In this document: positions 16,476 through 25,424 of the stretch, in pieces
How positions within the stretch are numbered: the first letter of the stretch is position 1
How the letters are laid out: each line of letters opens with the position of its first letter
Source: Streptomyces sp. DH-12
Lineage (GTDB): Bacteria > Actinomycetota > Actinomycetes > Streptomycetales > Streptomycetaceae
Length of the DNA: 64,000 nt
Direction: 5' to 3'
NCBI RefSeq assembly: GCF_002899455.1
Contig: NZ_PPFB01000001.1
Location: forward strand, 1,736,001 to 1,800,000
Position numbers and translations under genes: made by a program
Notes under the pieces: model-generated
Told to the model about the DNA's origin: nothing
The model's database searches: none
Seen by the model: the letters and a program-made list of their open reading frames with translations, nothing else

Positions 16476-18068
16476 TCAGCCCGTCGCGTACCGCTCGCGG
16501 AGTTCGATCTTGCGGACCTTGCCCGAGACGGTCATCGGGAAGGACTCCAGGAGTTCGAGGCGGCTCGGCACCTTGTAGTGGGCCAGGCGGCCGTCGCAGT
16601 ACGCCTTCAGCTCGTCCAGGGTGAGCGGGTCGGCCGGGTCGCGGGGGATGACGCAGGCGAGGACCTCCTCGCCGTAGCGTTCGTGCGGGACCCCGACGAC
16701 CTGGACGTCCGCGACCTTGGGGTGGCCGTGGAGGAACTCCTCGATCTCACGCGGGTAGATGTTCTCCCCGCCCCGGATGATCATGTCCTTGATGCGGCCG
16801 ACGATCTCCACGTAGCCGTCGTCGCGCATCACCGCGAGGTCGCCGGTGTGCATCCAGCGGCCCCGGTCGATCGCCTCGGCGGTCTTCTCCGGCTCGTCCC
16901 AGTAGCCGAGCATCACGCTGTAGCCGCGGGTGCACAGCTCGCCGGAGGCGCCGCGCTCCACGGTGACGCCGGTGGCCGGGTCGACGATCTTCACCTCGAT
17001 GTGCGGCAGCACCCGGCCGACGGTGCCGGTGCGGTGCTCCAGGTCGTCGTCCATGCGCGTCTGCAGGGACACCGGGGAGGTCTCCGTCATGCCGTAGCAG
17101 ATGGAGACCTGTTCCATGTGCATCTCGGCGACCACCCGCTTCATCACCTCCACCGGGCACGGCGAGCCCGCCATGATGCCGGTGCGCAGGGAGGTGAGGT
17201 CGTACGCGGCGAAGTCGGGCAGGTTCAGCTCGGCGATGAACATCGTCGGCACGCCGTACAGCGAGGTGCAGCGCTCCTGCTGGACCGCGCGCAGGGTGGC
17301 CGCCGGGTCGAAGGACGGGGCGGGGATGACCACGCAGGCGCCGTGCGAGGTGGCCGCCAGATTCCCCATCACCATGCCGAAGCAGTGGTAGAAGGGCACC
17401 GGGACGCACACCCGGTCCTGCTCGCTGTAGGCGATCAGCTCACCCACGAAGTAACCGTTGTTGAGGATGTTGTGGTGGGAGAGGGTGGCGCCCTTGGGGA
17501 AGCCGGTGGTGCCCGAGGTGTACTGGATGTTGACGGGGTCGTCGCAGGACAGCTCCGGCCAGACGGGGTCCGGGGTGGCGCGGGCGGTCAGCGCGTCCCA
17601 GCCGGGGTCGCCGATGTACACGACCTCCCGCAGCTCGGGGCATCTGCCGCGCACCTCCTCCGCCATGGCCCGGTAGTCGCTGGTCCTGTGGCTGACGGAG
17701 GCGATGAGCAGCCGGACGCCGGACTGCTTGAGGACGTACTCCACCTCGTGCGTGCGGTACGCCGGGTTGATGTTCACCAGGATCGCGCCGATGCGGGCGG
17801 TGGCGTACTGCGTGAACACCCACTCGGGGCAGTTGACCGCCCAGATGCCCACCCGGTCGCCCTCGGCGATCCCGGAGTTGAGCAGGGCGGACGCCAGCTG
17901 ATCGACCTGCGCGCCGAATTCGGCGTAGGTCCAGCGCCGTCCGGACGGGACGTCGACGAGGGCCTCGCGGTCGGGCCAGGCGGCGACCGTGCGGTCCAGG
18001 CCGGCGCCGATGGTGTCACCGAGCAGAGCCGTCCCGCCGGTGCCGTGGCTGTAGGAGAGCGCGGTCAC
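16476..18068 (-). CDS. Fatty-acyl-CoA synthetase (AMP-binding)
   Basis: 530 residues from GTG 18068, which overlaps the previous stop (GTGA). All adenylation motifs are present: A3 [21 protein letters not shown]5 [10 protein letters not shown]7 [25 protein letters not shown]8 [20 protein letters not shown] and the A10 lysine in [14 protein letters not shown]. This is the FadD/long- or medium-chain acyl-CoA synthetase type, forming acyl-AMP and then acyl-CoA. It is the downstream partner of the MACS-type gene and is probably co-regulated by the divergent GAF-LuxR gene. Confidence 0.92.
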   Translation of the reverse strand: MTALSYSHGTGGTALLGDTIGAGLDRTVAAWPDREALVDVPSGRRWTYAEFGAQVDQLASALLNSGIAEGDRVGIWAVNCPEWVFTQYATARIGAILVNINPAYRTHEVEYVLKQSGVRLLIASVSHRTSDYRAMAEEVRGRCPELREVVYIGDPGWDALTARATPDPVWPELSCDDPVNIQYTSGTTGFPKGATLSHHNILNNGYFVGELIAYSEQDRVCVPVPFYHCFGMVMGNLAATSHGACVVIPAPSFDPAATLRAVQQERCTSLYGVPTMFIAELNLPDFAAYDLTSLRTGIMAGSPCPVEVMKRVVAEMHMEQVSICYGMTETSPVSLQTRMDDDLEHRTGTVGRVLPHIEVKIVDPATGVTVERGASGELCTRGYSVMLGYWDEPEKTAEAIDRGRWMHTGDLAVMRDDGYVEIVGRIKDMIIRGGENIYPREIEEFLHGHPKVADVQVVGVPHERYGEEVLACVIPRDPADPLTLDELKAYCDGRLAHYKVPSRLELLESFPMTVSGKVRKIELRERYATG

Positions 18069-19738
18069 CGGAAGTCCTCCTCGCGGTACTCGTGGTCCGA
18101 ACCGGCCGCCGTCGCCTCGCGCAGTTCGATGCGGCGGATCTTGCCGGAGACGGTCTTGGGCAGCTCGCCGAACTCCAGCCGGCGGACGCGCTTGTAGGGG
18201 GCCAGCGTCTGCCGGGAGTGCTCGAAGAGCACCTTCGCGGTGTCGGGACCGGGCTCCCAGCCCTCCGCGAGCACGACGTACGCCTTCGGCACGGCCAGCC
18301 GCAGCTCGTCCGGCGCGGGCACCACGGCCGCCTCGGCGACCGCCTCGTGCTCCAGCAGCGCGCTCTCCAGCTCGAACGGGCTGATCTTGTAGTCGGACGC
18401 CTTGAACACGTCGTCCGCGCGCCCGACGTAGGTGATGTAGCCGTCCTCGTCGCGGGCGCCGATGTCGCCGGTGCGGTAGTAGCCGCCCGCCATCGCCTCC
18501 GCCGTGCGCTCCGGGTCGCCGTGGTAGCCCGTCATCAGGCCCACGGGCCGCTCGGACAGGTCGAGCGCGATCTCGCCCTCCGTCGCGCCGGGCGCTCCCG
18601 AGACGGGGTCGAGGAGTTCGACGCGGTAGCCGGGGCTGGGGCGGCCCATGGAGCCGGTCTTGAGGAGCTGGCCGGGGCTGTTGGAGACCTGCACGGCGGT
18701 CTCGGTCTGTCCGAAGCCGTCCCGGATGGTGACGCCCCAGACGCGCCGCACCTGGTCGATGACCTCCGGGTTGAGGGGTTCGCCCGCGGCGACGACCTCG
18801 CGGGGCGGGGTGCGCAGCCGGCCCAGGTCGGACTGGATGAGCATGCGCCACACGGTGGGCGGGGCGCAGAAGGTGGTGACGCCCGCCTTGTCCATCTCGG
18901 CCAGCAGGCGGGGCGCGTCGAAGCGGGTGTAGTTGTGCAGGAAGACGGTCGCCTCCGCGTTCCACGGGGCGAACAGGTTGGACCAGGCGTGCTTGGCCCA
19001 GCCGGGCGAGGAGATGTTGAGGTGCACGTCGCCGGGGCGCAGGCCGATCCAGTACATGGTCGCCAGGTGCCCGATCGGGTACGACGTGTGGGTGTGCTCC
19101 ACCAGCTTGGGGCGGGCGGTGGTGCCCGACGTGAAGTAGAGCATCAGCGGGTCGTCGGCGAGGGTCGGCCCGTCGGGCGCGAACCCGTCGGCGGCGCCGT
19201 ACGCGTCGGCGTACGGCAGCCAGCTCCCGCCGGGCTCCTCCCCCACCGCGATGCGGGTGTAGTCGCCGGGCACCTCGTCGAACTTCGCGGCGTCCGCGGA
19301 GCGCGCGACGACATGGCGGACCCGGCCGCGGCCGACGCGGTCGCGCAGGTCGGCGGGGCCGAGCAGCGGGGTGGCCGGGATGACCACGGCGCGCAGCTTC
19401 ATCGCGGCCAGGGCGGTCTCCCACAGCTCCGCCTGGTTGCCGAGCATCACCAGCACCCGGTCCTCGGCGGCCACGCCGCGCTCCCGCAGCCAGTTCGCGA
19501 CCCGGTCGGAGCGGCGGGACAGGCCGGCGAAGGACAGCCGCGTCTCCCGGCCGTCCTCCTCGACCAGGTGCAGGGCCGTGCGGTCATTGCCGTCGGCGAT
19601 CACGTCGAACCAGTCCAGGGCCCAGTTGAACCGGTCGGGCCGGGGCCAGGCGAAGTCCCGGTAGGCGGTGGCGTAGTCCTCGCGGTGTTCCAGCAGGAAG
19701 TCCCGGGCCCTGCGGAACTGCTCCGTCCCCGTCGTCAT
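18065..19738 (-). CDS. Medium-chain acyl-CoA synthetase (MACS-like, AMP-binding)
   Basis: 557 residues. Motifs include [18 protein letters not shown] (A3; note R replaces G before PK), [11 protein letters not shown] (A5), [41 protein letters not shown] (A7/A8), and the catalytic Lys in [15 protein letters not shown]. The [10 protein letters not shown] variant and N-terminal length resemble acetyl-CoA/medium-chain acyl-CoA synthetases. It is the first gene of a two-gene operon and is divergent from a LuxR-type regulator. Confidence 0.9.
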   Translation of the reverse strand: MTTGTEQFRRARDFLLEHREDYATAYRDFAWPRPDRFNWALDWFDVIADGNDRTALHLVEEDGRETRLSFAGLSRRSDRVANWLRERGVAAEDRVLVMLGNQAELWETALAAMKLRAVVIPATPLLGPADLRDRVGRGRVRHVVARSADAAKFDEVPGDYTRIAVGEEPGGSWLPYADAYGAADGFAPDGPTLADDPLMLYFTSGTTARPKLVEHTHTSYPIGHLATMYWIGLRPGDVHLNISSPGWAKHAWSNLFAPWNAEATVFLHNYTRFDAPRLLAEMDKAGVTTFCAPPTVWRMLIQSDLGRLRTPPREVVAAGEPLNPEVIDQVRRVWGVTIRDGFGQTETAVQVSNSPGQLLKTGSMGRPSPGYRVELLDPVSGAPGATEGEIALDLSERPVGLMTGYHGDPERTAEAMAGGYYRTGDIGARDEDGYITYVGRADDVFKASDYKISPFELESALLEHEAVAEAAVVPAPDELRLAVPKAYVVLAEGWEPGPDTAKVLFEHSRQTLAPYKRVRRLEFGELPKTVSGKIRRIELREATAAGSDHEYREEDFR

Positions 19739-19809
19739 GCGTCCTCCTCGGTGCCGGACCTTGCCGGGCGGCTCACCGCCATCGTGTAATCCGTGATGCA
19801 GGTCTCACT

Positions 19810-19825
19810 ACCCCCGAACGGGGGT
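19810..19825. promoter_or_regulatory. 16-bp palindrome in the divergent promoter region
   Basis: ACCCCCGAACGGGGGT: 7-bp arms ACCCCCG/CGGGGGT about an AA spacer, midway between the acyl-CoA synthetase operon (start 19738, minus) and the GAF-LuxR gene (start 19864, plus). Its symmetry and position suggest a regulator-binding site, most simply for the LuxR-type product. Inference only. Confidence 0.55.
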
Positions 19826-19863
19826 GTGCGCCCGCACAGGGGCCGCGGTGAAGGGGCGATCAG

Positions 19864-20727
19864 GTGACAGCAGACCCGACGGGGACGGGCGGGGCGGTGG
19901 AGATCCGGGGCGCGCTGGCCCGGCTGCGGCGTGCGACGGGGCTGCCGGTGGCGTTCGGCGGGCTGGTGGAGCCGGGGCGCCGGCAGGTGCGGATCAGCGA
20001 GCTGAGCGGCACCGCCACCCCGGCGCTCAGCTTGCTCGCGGTGACCCCGGGCAACGGCCTGGGCGGCAAGGCGGTGGCGCTCGCCCGGCCGTGCGCGGTG
20101 ACGGACTACTCCGTCTCCCGGCAGATCAGCCACGAGTACGACGCCCCGGTCGCCGCCGAGGGCCTGCGCGCCGTGGTGGCCGTGCCCGTCGTCGTACGGC
20201 GGCGGGTGCGGGCGGTGCTGTACGGGGCGCTGCGCGCGGCCCGGCCGCTCGGCGACCGCACCCTCGGGGAGGCGGTGCAGGTCGCGCGGGACGTCGAGCA
20301 GGCCCTGCTGGTGCGGGAGGAGGCGGCGGAGCTGCTGGTGGCGGCCGGCCCCGCGCCCGAGCCGGGGGCGGGTGCGCGGTGGGAGCCGGGGGCGGGGGCG
20401 CACCGCGAGCGGGTGCGGGAGGCGCACGCGGCGCTGCGGGCGCTGGCCCCGCGGATCGCCGACCCCGCGCTGCGGGCGGAGCTGCTGGAGGCGTGCGCCC
20501 TGCTCACCGCGCGGGAGGCGCCGTCCGGGGCGGTGCGGCTCGCGCCCCGGGAGGTGGACGTCCTGGCCTGTGTCGCGGCGGGGGCGACGAACGGGGCGGC
20601 CGGCGAGCGGCTGGGGCTGACGGCCGAAACCGTCAAGGCGTATCTGCGGTCCGCGATGCGGAAGCTGGGGGCGCGGACCCGGGGCGAGGCGGTGGTCGCC
20701 GCCCGCAGGGCCGGGTGGTTGCCGTAG
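19864..20727 (+). CDS. GAF-domain LuxR-type transcriptional regulator
   Basis: 287 residues. Residues ~12-165 have a GAF-like domain (LRRATGLPVAFGGLVEPGRRQVRISELSG...GLGGKAVALARPCAVTDYSVSRQISHEYD...GLRAVVAVPVVVRRRVRAVLYGALR). The last ~65 residues are a LuxR HTH (LAPREVDVLACVAAGATNGAAGERLGLTAETVKAYLRSAMRKLGARTRGEAV). Regulators of this type are found divergent from acyl-CoA synthetase genes in Streptomyces, as here. The GAF domain presumably senses a small ligand such as an acyl compound. The start GTG follows GGGGCGATCAG, a weak ribosome binding site. Confidence 0.85.
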   Translation: MTADPTGTGGAVEIRGALARLRRATGLPVAFGGLVEPGRRQVRISELSGTATPALSLLAVTPGNGLGGKAVALARPCAVTDYSVSRQISHEYDAPVAAEGLRAVVAVPVVVRRRVRAVLYGALRAARPLGDRTLGEAVQVARDVEQALLVREEAAELLVAAGPAPEPGAGARWEPGAGAHRERVREAHAALRALAPRIADPALRAELLEACALLTAREAPSGAVRLAPREVDVLACVAAGATNGAAGERLGLTAETVKAYLRSAMRKLGARTRGEAVVAARRAGWLP

Positions 20728-20843
20728 ATTCGCGGTGTTCTCCCCCGGACGGCATGAGCACGATACACCTTTGATGTACAGGTGATCGGAACGTTGTCCT
20801 TTGCCTCACTCCACCGTCCGCCGGAATTGAGGACCCTGTTGCC

Positions 20844-20849
20844 TAATAT
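20844..20849 (+). promoter_or_regulatory. Candidate -10 element of the LAL regulator gene
   Basis: TAATAT in an unusually AT-rich patch, 31 bp ahead of GTG 20880, in a 150-bp intergenic region. No convincing -35 at 17-19 bp, so activation may be needed. Low certainty. Confidence 0.35.
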
Positions 20850-20879
20850 TGGCCAGGACACGCCACACGGAGGGGAGCG

Positions 20880-23690
20880 GTGACCGTGCGACGGGACGAC
20901 AAGGAGCCTGCCAGGTACCGCCCCGACCTGGTCATCGGCCGGGACGAGCTGTTCGCCGACGCCAGGGCGCAGCTCGCGCGCGGCGGCAGCGTGCTGCTCC
21001 ACGGTCCCGCCGGAATAGGAAAATCGACCGTGCTGCGGGCACTCGCGGCGGAAAACGCGGCGTCGGCCTCCCGTGTGCTGCGCTGCTCCGCCACGGAGTC
21101 CGAATCCCATCTGCCGTTCCTCGCGCTGGCCGACCTGTTCGGGCTGGTGCTGGACGAGGTGGCCCCCCGGCTGCCCGCCGCCCAGCGCACCGCGCTGGAG
21201 TCGGCGCTCACCGGGCGCGGCGAGTCCACCCTCCAGCGGGACGGCCTCGCCCTGCGGCTCGCGGTGCTGTCCACGCTGCGCGCGCTGTCCGCCGAGGGCC
21301 CCGTCCTCGTGGTCGCCGACGACCTCCAGTGGCTCGACCCGGCCAGCGCCGAACTGCTCGGCTTCGCCGCCCGCCGGCTGGGCGACAGCCCGGTGCGCGT
21401 GCTGTGCGCGGTGCGCACCGAGGGCGAGGAGTACGACCGTCATCTGCGTGCCTGCCCGCCGGACACGCTGGCCGTGCGGCTGGGCCCGTTCTCCCGCACC
21501 CAGGTGTCCGCGCTGCTCGACCACCGCGGCTACACCAGCCTGTCCCGCTCCACCGTCCGGGACATCCACCGCACCAGCGGCGGCAACCCGCTGTTCGCGC
21601 TGGAACTCGGCCGCGCCCTCGCGGAGAGCCCCACCCGGCCCCGGCCCGGCGAGCCGCTGCCGGTGCCGACCTCGTTGCGGGCGCTGGTCCTCAGCCGCCT
21701 GGAGATGCTGTCCGACGAGGCCCGCCGCACCCTGCTGGTGGCCAGCGCCGGCGCCCGTCCCACCCTGGCCCTGCTGCACGCGGCCGGCCGGGACAACGCG
21801 GAGGCGGAGACCGCGCAGGCCGCCTCCCTGGGGCTGCTCATCACGGACCCCGAGGACCCGGCGCTGCGCTTCACGCATCCCCTGATCTCCGCCGCCCTCT
21901 ACGCGGAGGCCCCGGCGCGGGAGCGGAGGGCCGCGCACACGGCGCTGTCCACGGCGGCCTCCGACCCGATCGAGCGCGCCCGGCACCTGGCGCTCGCCGC
22001 CACCGGCCCCGACCCGGAGGTGGCGGCCCGGCTGGCCGAGGCCGCCGCGATGGCCCGCGACCGCGGGGCGCCGTCGGTCGCCGCCTCCCTGGGGCTGCTC
22101 GCCGCCCGGCACACCCCCGCCGACGGCACGCCCGCCCCCGACGAGCGGCGGCTGCAGGCCGCCGAGGACGCGATCACCGCCGGCGAGGTCGACCTGGCCC
22201 GGGACATCGCCCGCGAGGTGCTGACCCGGGCGACGGCGCCGGCCGAGCGGGTGCGGGCGTGGATGGTGGTCATCGAGGCGGCCGGGCAGGCGCTCGGCGA
22301 GGTCGACGCGGTGTTCCCGCAGGTGCTCGCCGACGCCGGCGACGACCCCCGGCTGCTCGCCCTGGTCCACTACCAGCTCGCCTGGCGCGAGGTGGTGGTC
22401 AACGGCGACTTCGCGAAGTCCCGGCAGGAGGCCGCGCACGCGGCGGAACTGGCCGCGCGCGGCGGGGACCGGCGCACCGAGCTGATGGCGCTCGCCTTCC
22501 AGTCGTCCACCGAGACCCTGATGGGCCACCCCGACGCCCCCGCCACCATCCGGCGCGCGCTCCAGGAACCCCAGGACCCCGACGTCGCCAGCCACCACAA
22601 CGGCGCCGCGATGGCCCGGTTCCGCTGGCTGCTGATGAGCGACCAGCTCCCCGAGGCCCGTACGGCCATCACCGCGCTGCTGCGGGAGGCGCGGCGGCGC
22701 GGCATGGTCGAGAGCGAGGTGCACTTCTCCCGGCTGCTCGCCGACACCGAGCTGCGCTTCGGGCACTGCGGGCGCGCCCTCGACCTGGCCGGGGAGAGCC
22801 TGCGGCTGGCCCGGGACTCCGGCATCGGCGAGAGCGCGTCCGCCATGCTCGCCTCCGTCGCGGAGGCGTCCGGCGGGGACGTGGACCGGGCGCTGGCCCT
22901 GGCGCGCGAGTCCGCCGACCACGCCGAGGTGGACGGCGACCAGCTCTACCTCTCCCTGGCCCTGGCGGCCCTGGGCTACGCGCAGCTGGTGTCCGGGGAC
23001 GCGCAGGCCGCGGTGCGCTCGCTGCGCCGGGTGCGCGAGCTGGAACAGGGCATGGGCATCATCGACCCGGCGCGCGGCCGCTGGCAGGGCGACCTCGCCG
23101 AGGCGCTGGTGCGGATCGGCGAGCCCGGCGAGGCGCAGGAGCTGATCAACGTCACCCGGGTGCACGCGCTGCGGCTGAACCGGGCGAGCGTGCTGGCGGT
23201 GCTGGACCGCGCCGAGGCGCTGGTGCGCGCGGCGCGCGGTGAACACCAGCCCGCCATCGCCCAGTTGACGTCGGCGCAGGAACGTCTGGCCAAGCTGGGT
23301 TACGGCCTGGAGGAGGCGCGGGCCGCCTTCGCGCGGGCCCGGCTGCGCTCCCGCGGGCCCGGTCCCGCCGGGTACGACGAGGCGGCCCGGCTGTTCCGGC
23401 GGTGCCGCGCGCTGCCGTGGCTGCGGCAGGTGGACGAGGCCGTGGCGGCGGGACCGGCGGAGGCGGAGCCGGTGCCCGCGGCGACCCCGGCCGCGCTGGA
23501 CGGGCTGGCCTCGATGGAGCGCCAGGTCGCCGCGCTGGTCATGGAGGGGGCGACCAACCGGGAGATAGCCGGGCGCCTGTTCATCAGCGTCAAGACCGTC
23601 GAGGCGACGCTCACCCGGGTCTACCGCAAGCTCGGCATACGCTCCCGCGTGGACATCGTGCGGCTCGCGGCGGGGCGCCGGGCGCCGTAG
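20880..23690 (+). CDS. LAL-family (large ATP-binding LuxR) transcriptional regulator
   Basis: 936 residues from GTG 20880, preceded by GGAGGGGAGCG. Walker A HGPAGIGKST (residues 41-50) and Walker B PVLVVADDLQWLD (141-153) define the STAND-type ATPase near the N-terminus. A long helical TPR-like middle follows, and a C-terminal LuxR HTH (ERQVAALVMEGATNREIAGRLFISVKTVEATLTRVYRKLGI). LAL proteins are usually pathway-specific activators of sugar use or secondary metabolism. The next gene on the same strand is a very small ORF with a recognisable promoter and an adjoining inverted repeat, a possible target. A 13-bp inverted repeat follows the stop. Confidence 0.92.
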   Translation: MTVRRDDKEPARYRPDLVIGRDELFADARAQLARGGSVLLHGPAGIGKSTVLRALAAENAASASRVLRCSATESESHLPFLALADLFGLVLDEVAPRLPAAQRTALESALTGRGESTLQRDGLALRLAVLSTLRALSAEGPVLVVADDLQWLDPASAELLGFAARRLGDSPVRVLCAVRTEGEEYDRHLRACPPDTLAVRLGPFSRTQVSALLDHRGYTSLSRSTVRDIHRTSGGNPLFALELGRALAESPTRPRPGEPLPVPTSLRALVLSRLEMLSDEARRTLLVASAGARPTLALLHAAGRDNAEAETAQAASLGLLITDPEDPALRFTHPLISAALYAEAPARERRAAHTALSTAASDPIERARHLALAATGPDPEVAARLAEAAAMARDRGAPSVAASLGLLAARHTPADGTPAPDERRLQAAEDAITAGEVDLARDIAREVLTRATAPAERVRAWMVVIEAAGQALGEVDAVFPQVLADAGDDPRLLALVHYQLAWREVVVNGDFAKSRQEAAHAAELAARGGDRRTELMALAFQSSTETLMGHPDAPATIRRALQEPQDPDVASHHNGAAMARFRWLLMSDQLPEARTAITALLREARRRGMVESEVHFSRLLADTELRFGHCGRALDLAGESLRLARDSGIGESASAMLASVAEASGGDVDRALALARESADHAEVDGDQLYLSLALAALGYAQLVSGDAQAAVRSLRRVRELEQGMGIIDPARGRWQGDLAEALVRIGEPGEAQELINVTRVHALRLNRASVLAVLDRAEALVRAARGEHQPAIAQLTSAQERLAKLGYGLEEARAAFARARLRSRGPGPAGYDEAARLFRRCRALPWLRQVDEAVAAGPAEAEPVPAATPAALDGLASMERQVAALVMEGATNREIAGRLFISVKTVEATLTRVYRKLGIRSRVDIVRLAAGRRAP

Positions 23691-23699
23691 GCGACGCCC

Positions 23700-23738
23700 C
23701 GTGACCCGGGTCACGGGGCTTTCGCGACCCGGGTCACG
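23700..23738. terminator. Inverted repeat after the LAL gene (terminator or operator)
   Basis: Arms 23700-23712 and 23726-23738 form a 13-bp stem with a 13-nt loop; the left half also contains the perfect 14-bp palindrome GTGACCCGGGTCAC (23701-23714), nearly repeated on the right. Ten bases after the LAL stop. Likely a terminator, but the doubled palindrome could also bind protein. Confidence 0.6.
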
Positions 23739-23851
23739 ACGGGGGCCGTCGCCCCGTGCCGCGAGGACCTTCCGAGGGCGCCGTCATCGGCCGGGCCGGC
23801 CGGAAACGGGCCGGTCCGCGCCCGGCGACCGAGGGTTTTCCCTGTCCGGCT

Positions 23852-23900
23852 CCCTTAGGGGGTTCCCTCATTGGGACGGCTCCCGGACCGGTTCTAGCGT
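23852..23900 (+). promoter_or_regulatory. Candidate activator-dependent promoter of the small ORF
   Basis: TTGGGA (23871-23876) and TAGCGT (23895-23900) are spaced 18 bp. Immediately upstream lies CCCTTAGGGGGTTCCCTCA (23852-23870), which contains an imperfect AGGG/CCCT inverted repeat where a class II activator would bind. An ~90-nt leader would follow to the ATG at 23994. Confidence 0.5.
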
Positions 23901-23993
23901 GTGACACGTGCCGATCGCTCGGGCACATCGGAACCACCACCGATGCCCGGCCCCCCACCCCGTGCGACCCCCACCGGCAACTGGAGGAGACCC

Positions 23994-24137
23994 ATGTCAG
24001 GGCTCACCCGCACCGAGCCGTCCGCCCCCGGATGCGCCACCGCCGCCGCGACCGCACCGGTCTCCTTCTCCCCCGTCCTCCCCGCCGCGGACCGTGCCGC
24101 CGCCGCACCGCGCCGCCGCCCGGGGACGGCCCCATGA
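23994..24137 (+). CDS. 47-residue hypothetical peptide
   Basis: 47 residues from ATG 23994, with a near-ideal GGAGGAGA ribosome binding site 5 nt upstream. Sequence is low in charge until a C-terminal PRRRPGT; contains one cysteine, Ala/Pro-rich, no transmembrane helix. It has a plausible promoter and is flanked by a pseudogene on its far side. I do not recognise it. It could be a true small protein or the surviving start of a longer lost gene. Confidence 0.45.
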   Translation: MSGLTRTEPSAPGCATAAATAPVSFSPVLPAADRAAAAPRRRPGTAP

Positions 24138-24246
24138 TTTCCTGAGCACCCCTCAGGTCACGACCAGGGGGCGTTGCGGGCTTCCACGAGCAGCCCGCAA
24201 CGCCCCCTGTCCAGCGCCCTCAGGTGTCCGCCGGGCTCCTGCGGGC

Positions 24247-24718
24247 TCAGCCCCGCACCGTCCCGAAGCGGATGTCGTACGCCGTCCCCGGATGCAGCGC
24301 CCCGGGCATCCGCTCCGCCTCGGCCGTGATCCCCGCCCGCCTCGGCCGTGACCCCCGCCCGTCGCGTCCGGTCGAGCCGCCCGAACGGCTCGATCACCAG
24401 GGCGTCGTCGTCCAGGCGCCACAGTCCCGCCAGGAAGCCGTCCACGAGCAGGGCGCGGTAGGGATGTTCCCCTGCCGGTGCCGGCCCTTCGGCTCGGGCG
24501 GCACGACGCGGGTGCGGTCGGTGTAGCCGGGCGGCGAGGGCCTAGCAGGGCGGCTTGACGTTCTGCGCCTGGAGGCCGACCAGGTGCTCGACGGCGGCCG
24601 TCGCGGACATCGGGGAACGGCTCAGCAGCAACTGCCGTGCCAGGGCCGCCCGGTTCAGCGCGCGGGGGCCGAGGACGGGCTGCGACGGCGGGGCGGTGGT
24701 CCGCTTCGGCTTCGTCAT
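24247..24718 (-). pseudogene. Winged-helix DNA-binding (HTH_42-type) gene with internal deletion and frameshift
   Basis: The N-terminal part (ATG 24718) reads MTKPKRTT...ALNRAALARQLLLSRSP...AVEHLVGLQAQNVKPP, the usual opening of the winged-helix DNA-binding (DUF1006/HTH_42) family, then hits a TAG at 24542. The C-terminal part resumes in another frame near 24450 with YRALLVDGFLAGLWRLDDDALVIEPFGRL and ends ALHPGTAYDIRFGTVRG. Roughly 200 middle residues are gone. A 22-bp tandem duplication (24317-24360) shifts the frame again between TAEA and ERMPGALHP. So at least three lesions: deletion, stop, and frame-shifting duplication. Confidence 0.8.
24317..24360. repeat. 22-bp tandem duplication inside the winged-helix pseudogene
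   Basis: Two adjacent 22-bp copies (24317-24338 and 24339-24360) differing at one base (T/C). Because 22 is not a multiple of 3, it shifts the reading frame of the minus-strand pseudogene. Confidence 0.9.
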
Positions 24719-24906
24719 GGGAGTCACGCCAGCGAGGCAGTAGGCCGGATCCCGTCCGCTTTCCCCGCTCCGGACAGCGCCGGGACAGCCGTCTCCTTCC
24801 TGGACGGAGCGCGGCGAGGTGTAACGCCGTGGCACTCCGCGGCGCTGACTGTCTGGGGCCGGACTCCGGCCCCGGCAGAACGTCCCCCCACGAAGGAAAG
24901 ACCCCC

Positions 24907-25341
24907 ATGACTTCCTCCGCCCCCTCCCCCGACGGCCTTCCGGTCTACGACAGTCTCGTGCGTGAGCGCGGTGACGTCGTGGCCGAGGTCCGCGAGGTGG
25001 CCGAGCGGACCCGGTTCGAGGTCCGCCAGGCACTGGCGGGCACCGTCCGTCCCCGGCAGCCGCAGGCCGGCCCGCGTCAGCAGCAGGGCCCCGGCGGCCC
25101 GCGTCAGCCGCAGGGGGGTCCGCGTCAGCCGCAGGGCGGGACCCGTCAGCCGCAGGAGTCCGGACTGCCGCAGGGGCGAGGCCAGGGTCATGGGCAGCCG
25201 CAGGGCGGCGCTCCGCAGGGACCGGGCCCCCGTCGGCAGGAGGACGGACCTCGGCAGGAGGGCGATCTTCGGCAGGAAAGCGGTCCTCGCCAGGACGATG
25301 CCCCGCAGCAGCAGGAGGAGCGGCGGCCCGACGCCGGCTGA
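24907..25341 (+). CDS. Gln/Pro/Arg/Gly-rich repeat protein
   Basis: 144 residues from ATG 24907 with GAAGGAAAGA upstream. The first ~45 residues form a normal helical segment (LVRERGDVVAEVREVAERTRFEVRQAL). The rest is a disordered tail built of PRQPQGG-like repeats, changing to acidic RQEDGPRQEG units. At DNA level three 21-bp units occur at 25099-25161. Function unknown; a low-complexity tail of this composition is unusual for a cytosolic actinobacterial protein. No signal peptide. Confidence 0.65.
   Translation: MTSSAPSPDGLPVYDSLVRERGDVVAEVREVAERTRFEVRQALAGTVRPRQPQAGPRQQQGPGGPRQPQGGPRQPQGGTRQPQESGLPQGRGQGHGQPQGGAPQGPGPRRQEDGPRQEGDLRQESGPRQDDAPQQQEERRPDAG
25099..25161. repeat. Three 21-bp tandem repeats within the Gln/Pro-rich gene
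   Basis: Units at 25099-25119, 25120-25140 and 25141-25161 share the CGTCAGCCGCAGG core and encode PRQPQ(G/E) heptads, so the number of repeats could vary without breaking the frame. Confidence 0.8.
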
Positions 25342-25424
25342 TCGCCGGCCGGTGGCACTGACCGCCGGCCGCTGATCCCGGGCGCGCCGATTGCCTCCCC
25401 GGCGGGCGGGGCACTCGGGGCGCC

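Noticed and set aside
16476..19424. A single 982-residue fusion of two acyl-CoA synthetases
   Set aside because: The upstream part of this frame is a shadow; the real genes end and begin at the GTGA overlap at 18065-18068, each with its own full motif set.
20106..23714. 1202-codon open frame on the minus strand
   Set aside because: It is antisense to the LAL regulator, which has Walker and HTH motifs; the product is a His/Gln/Arg/Gly-rich shadow typical of high-GC DNA.
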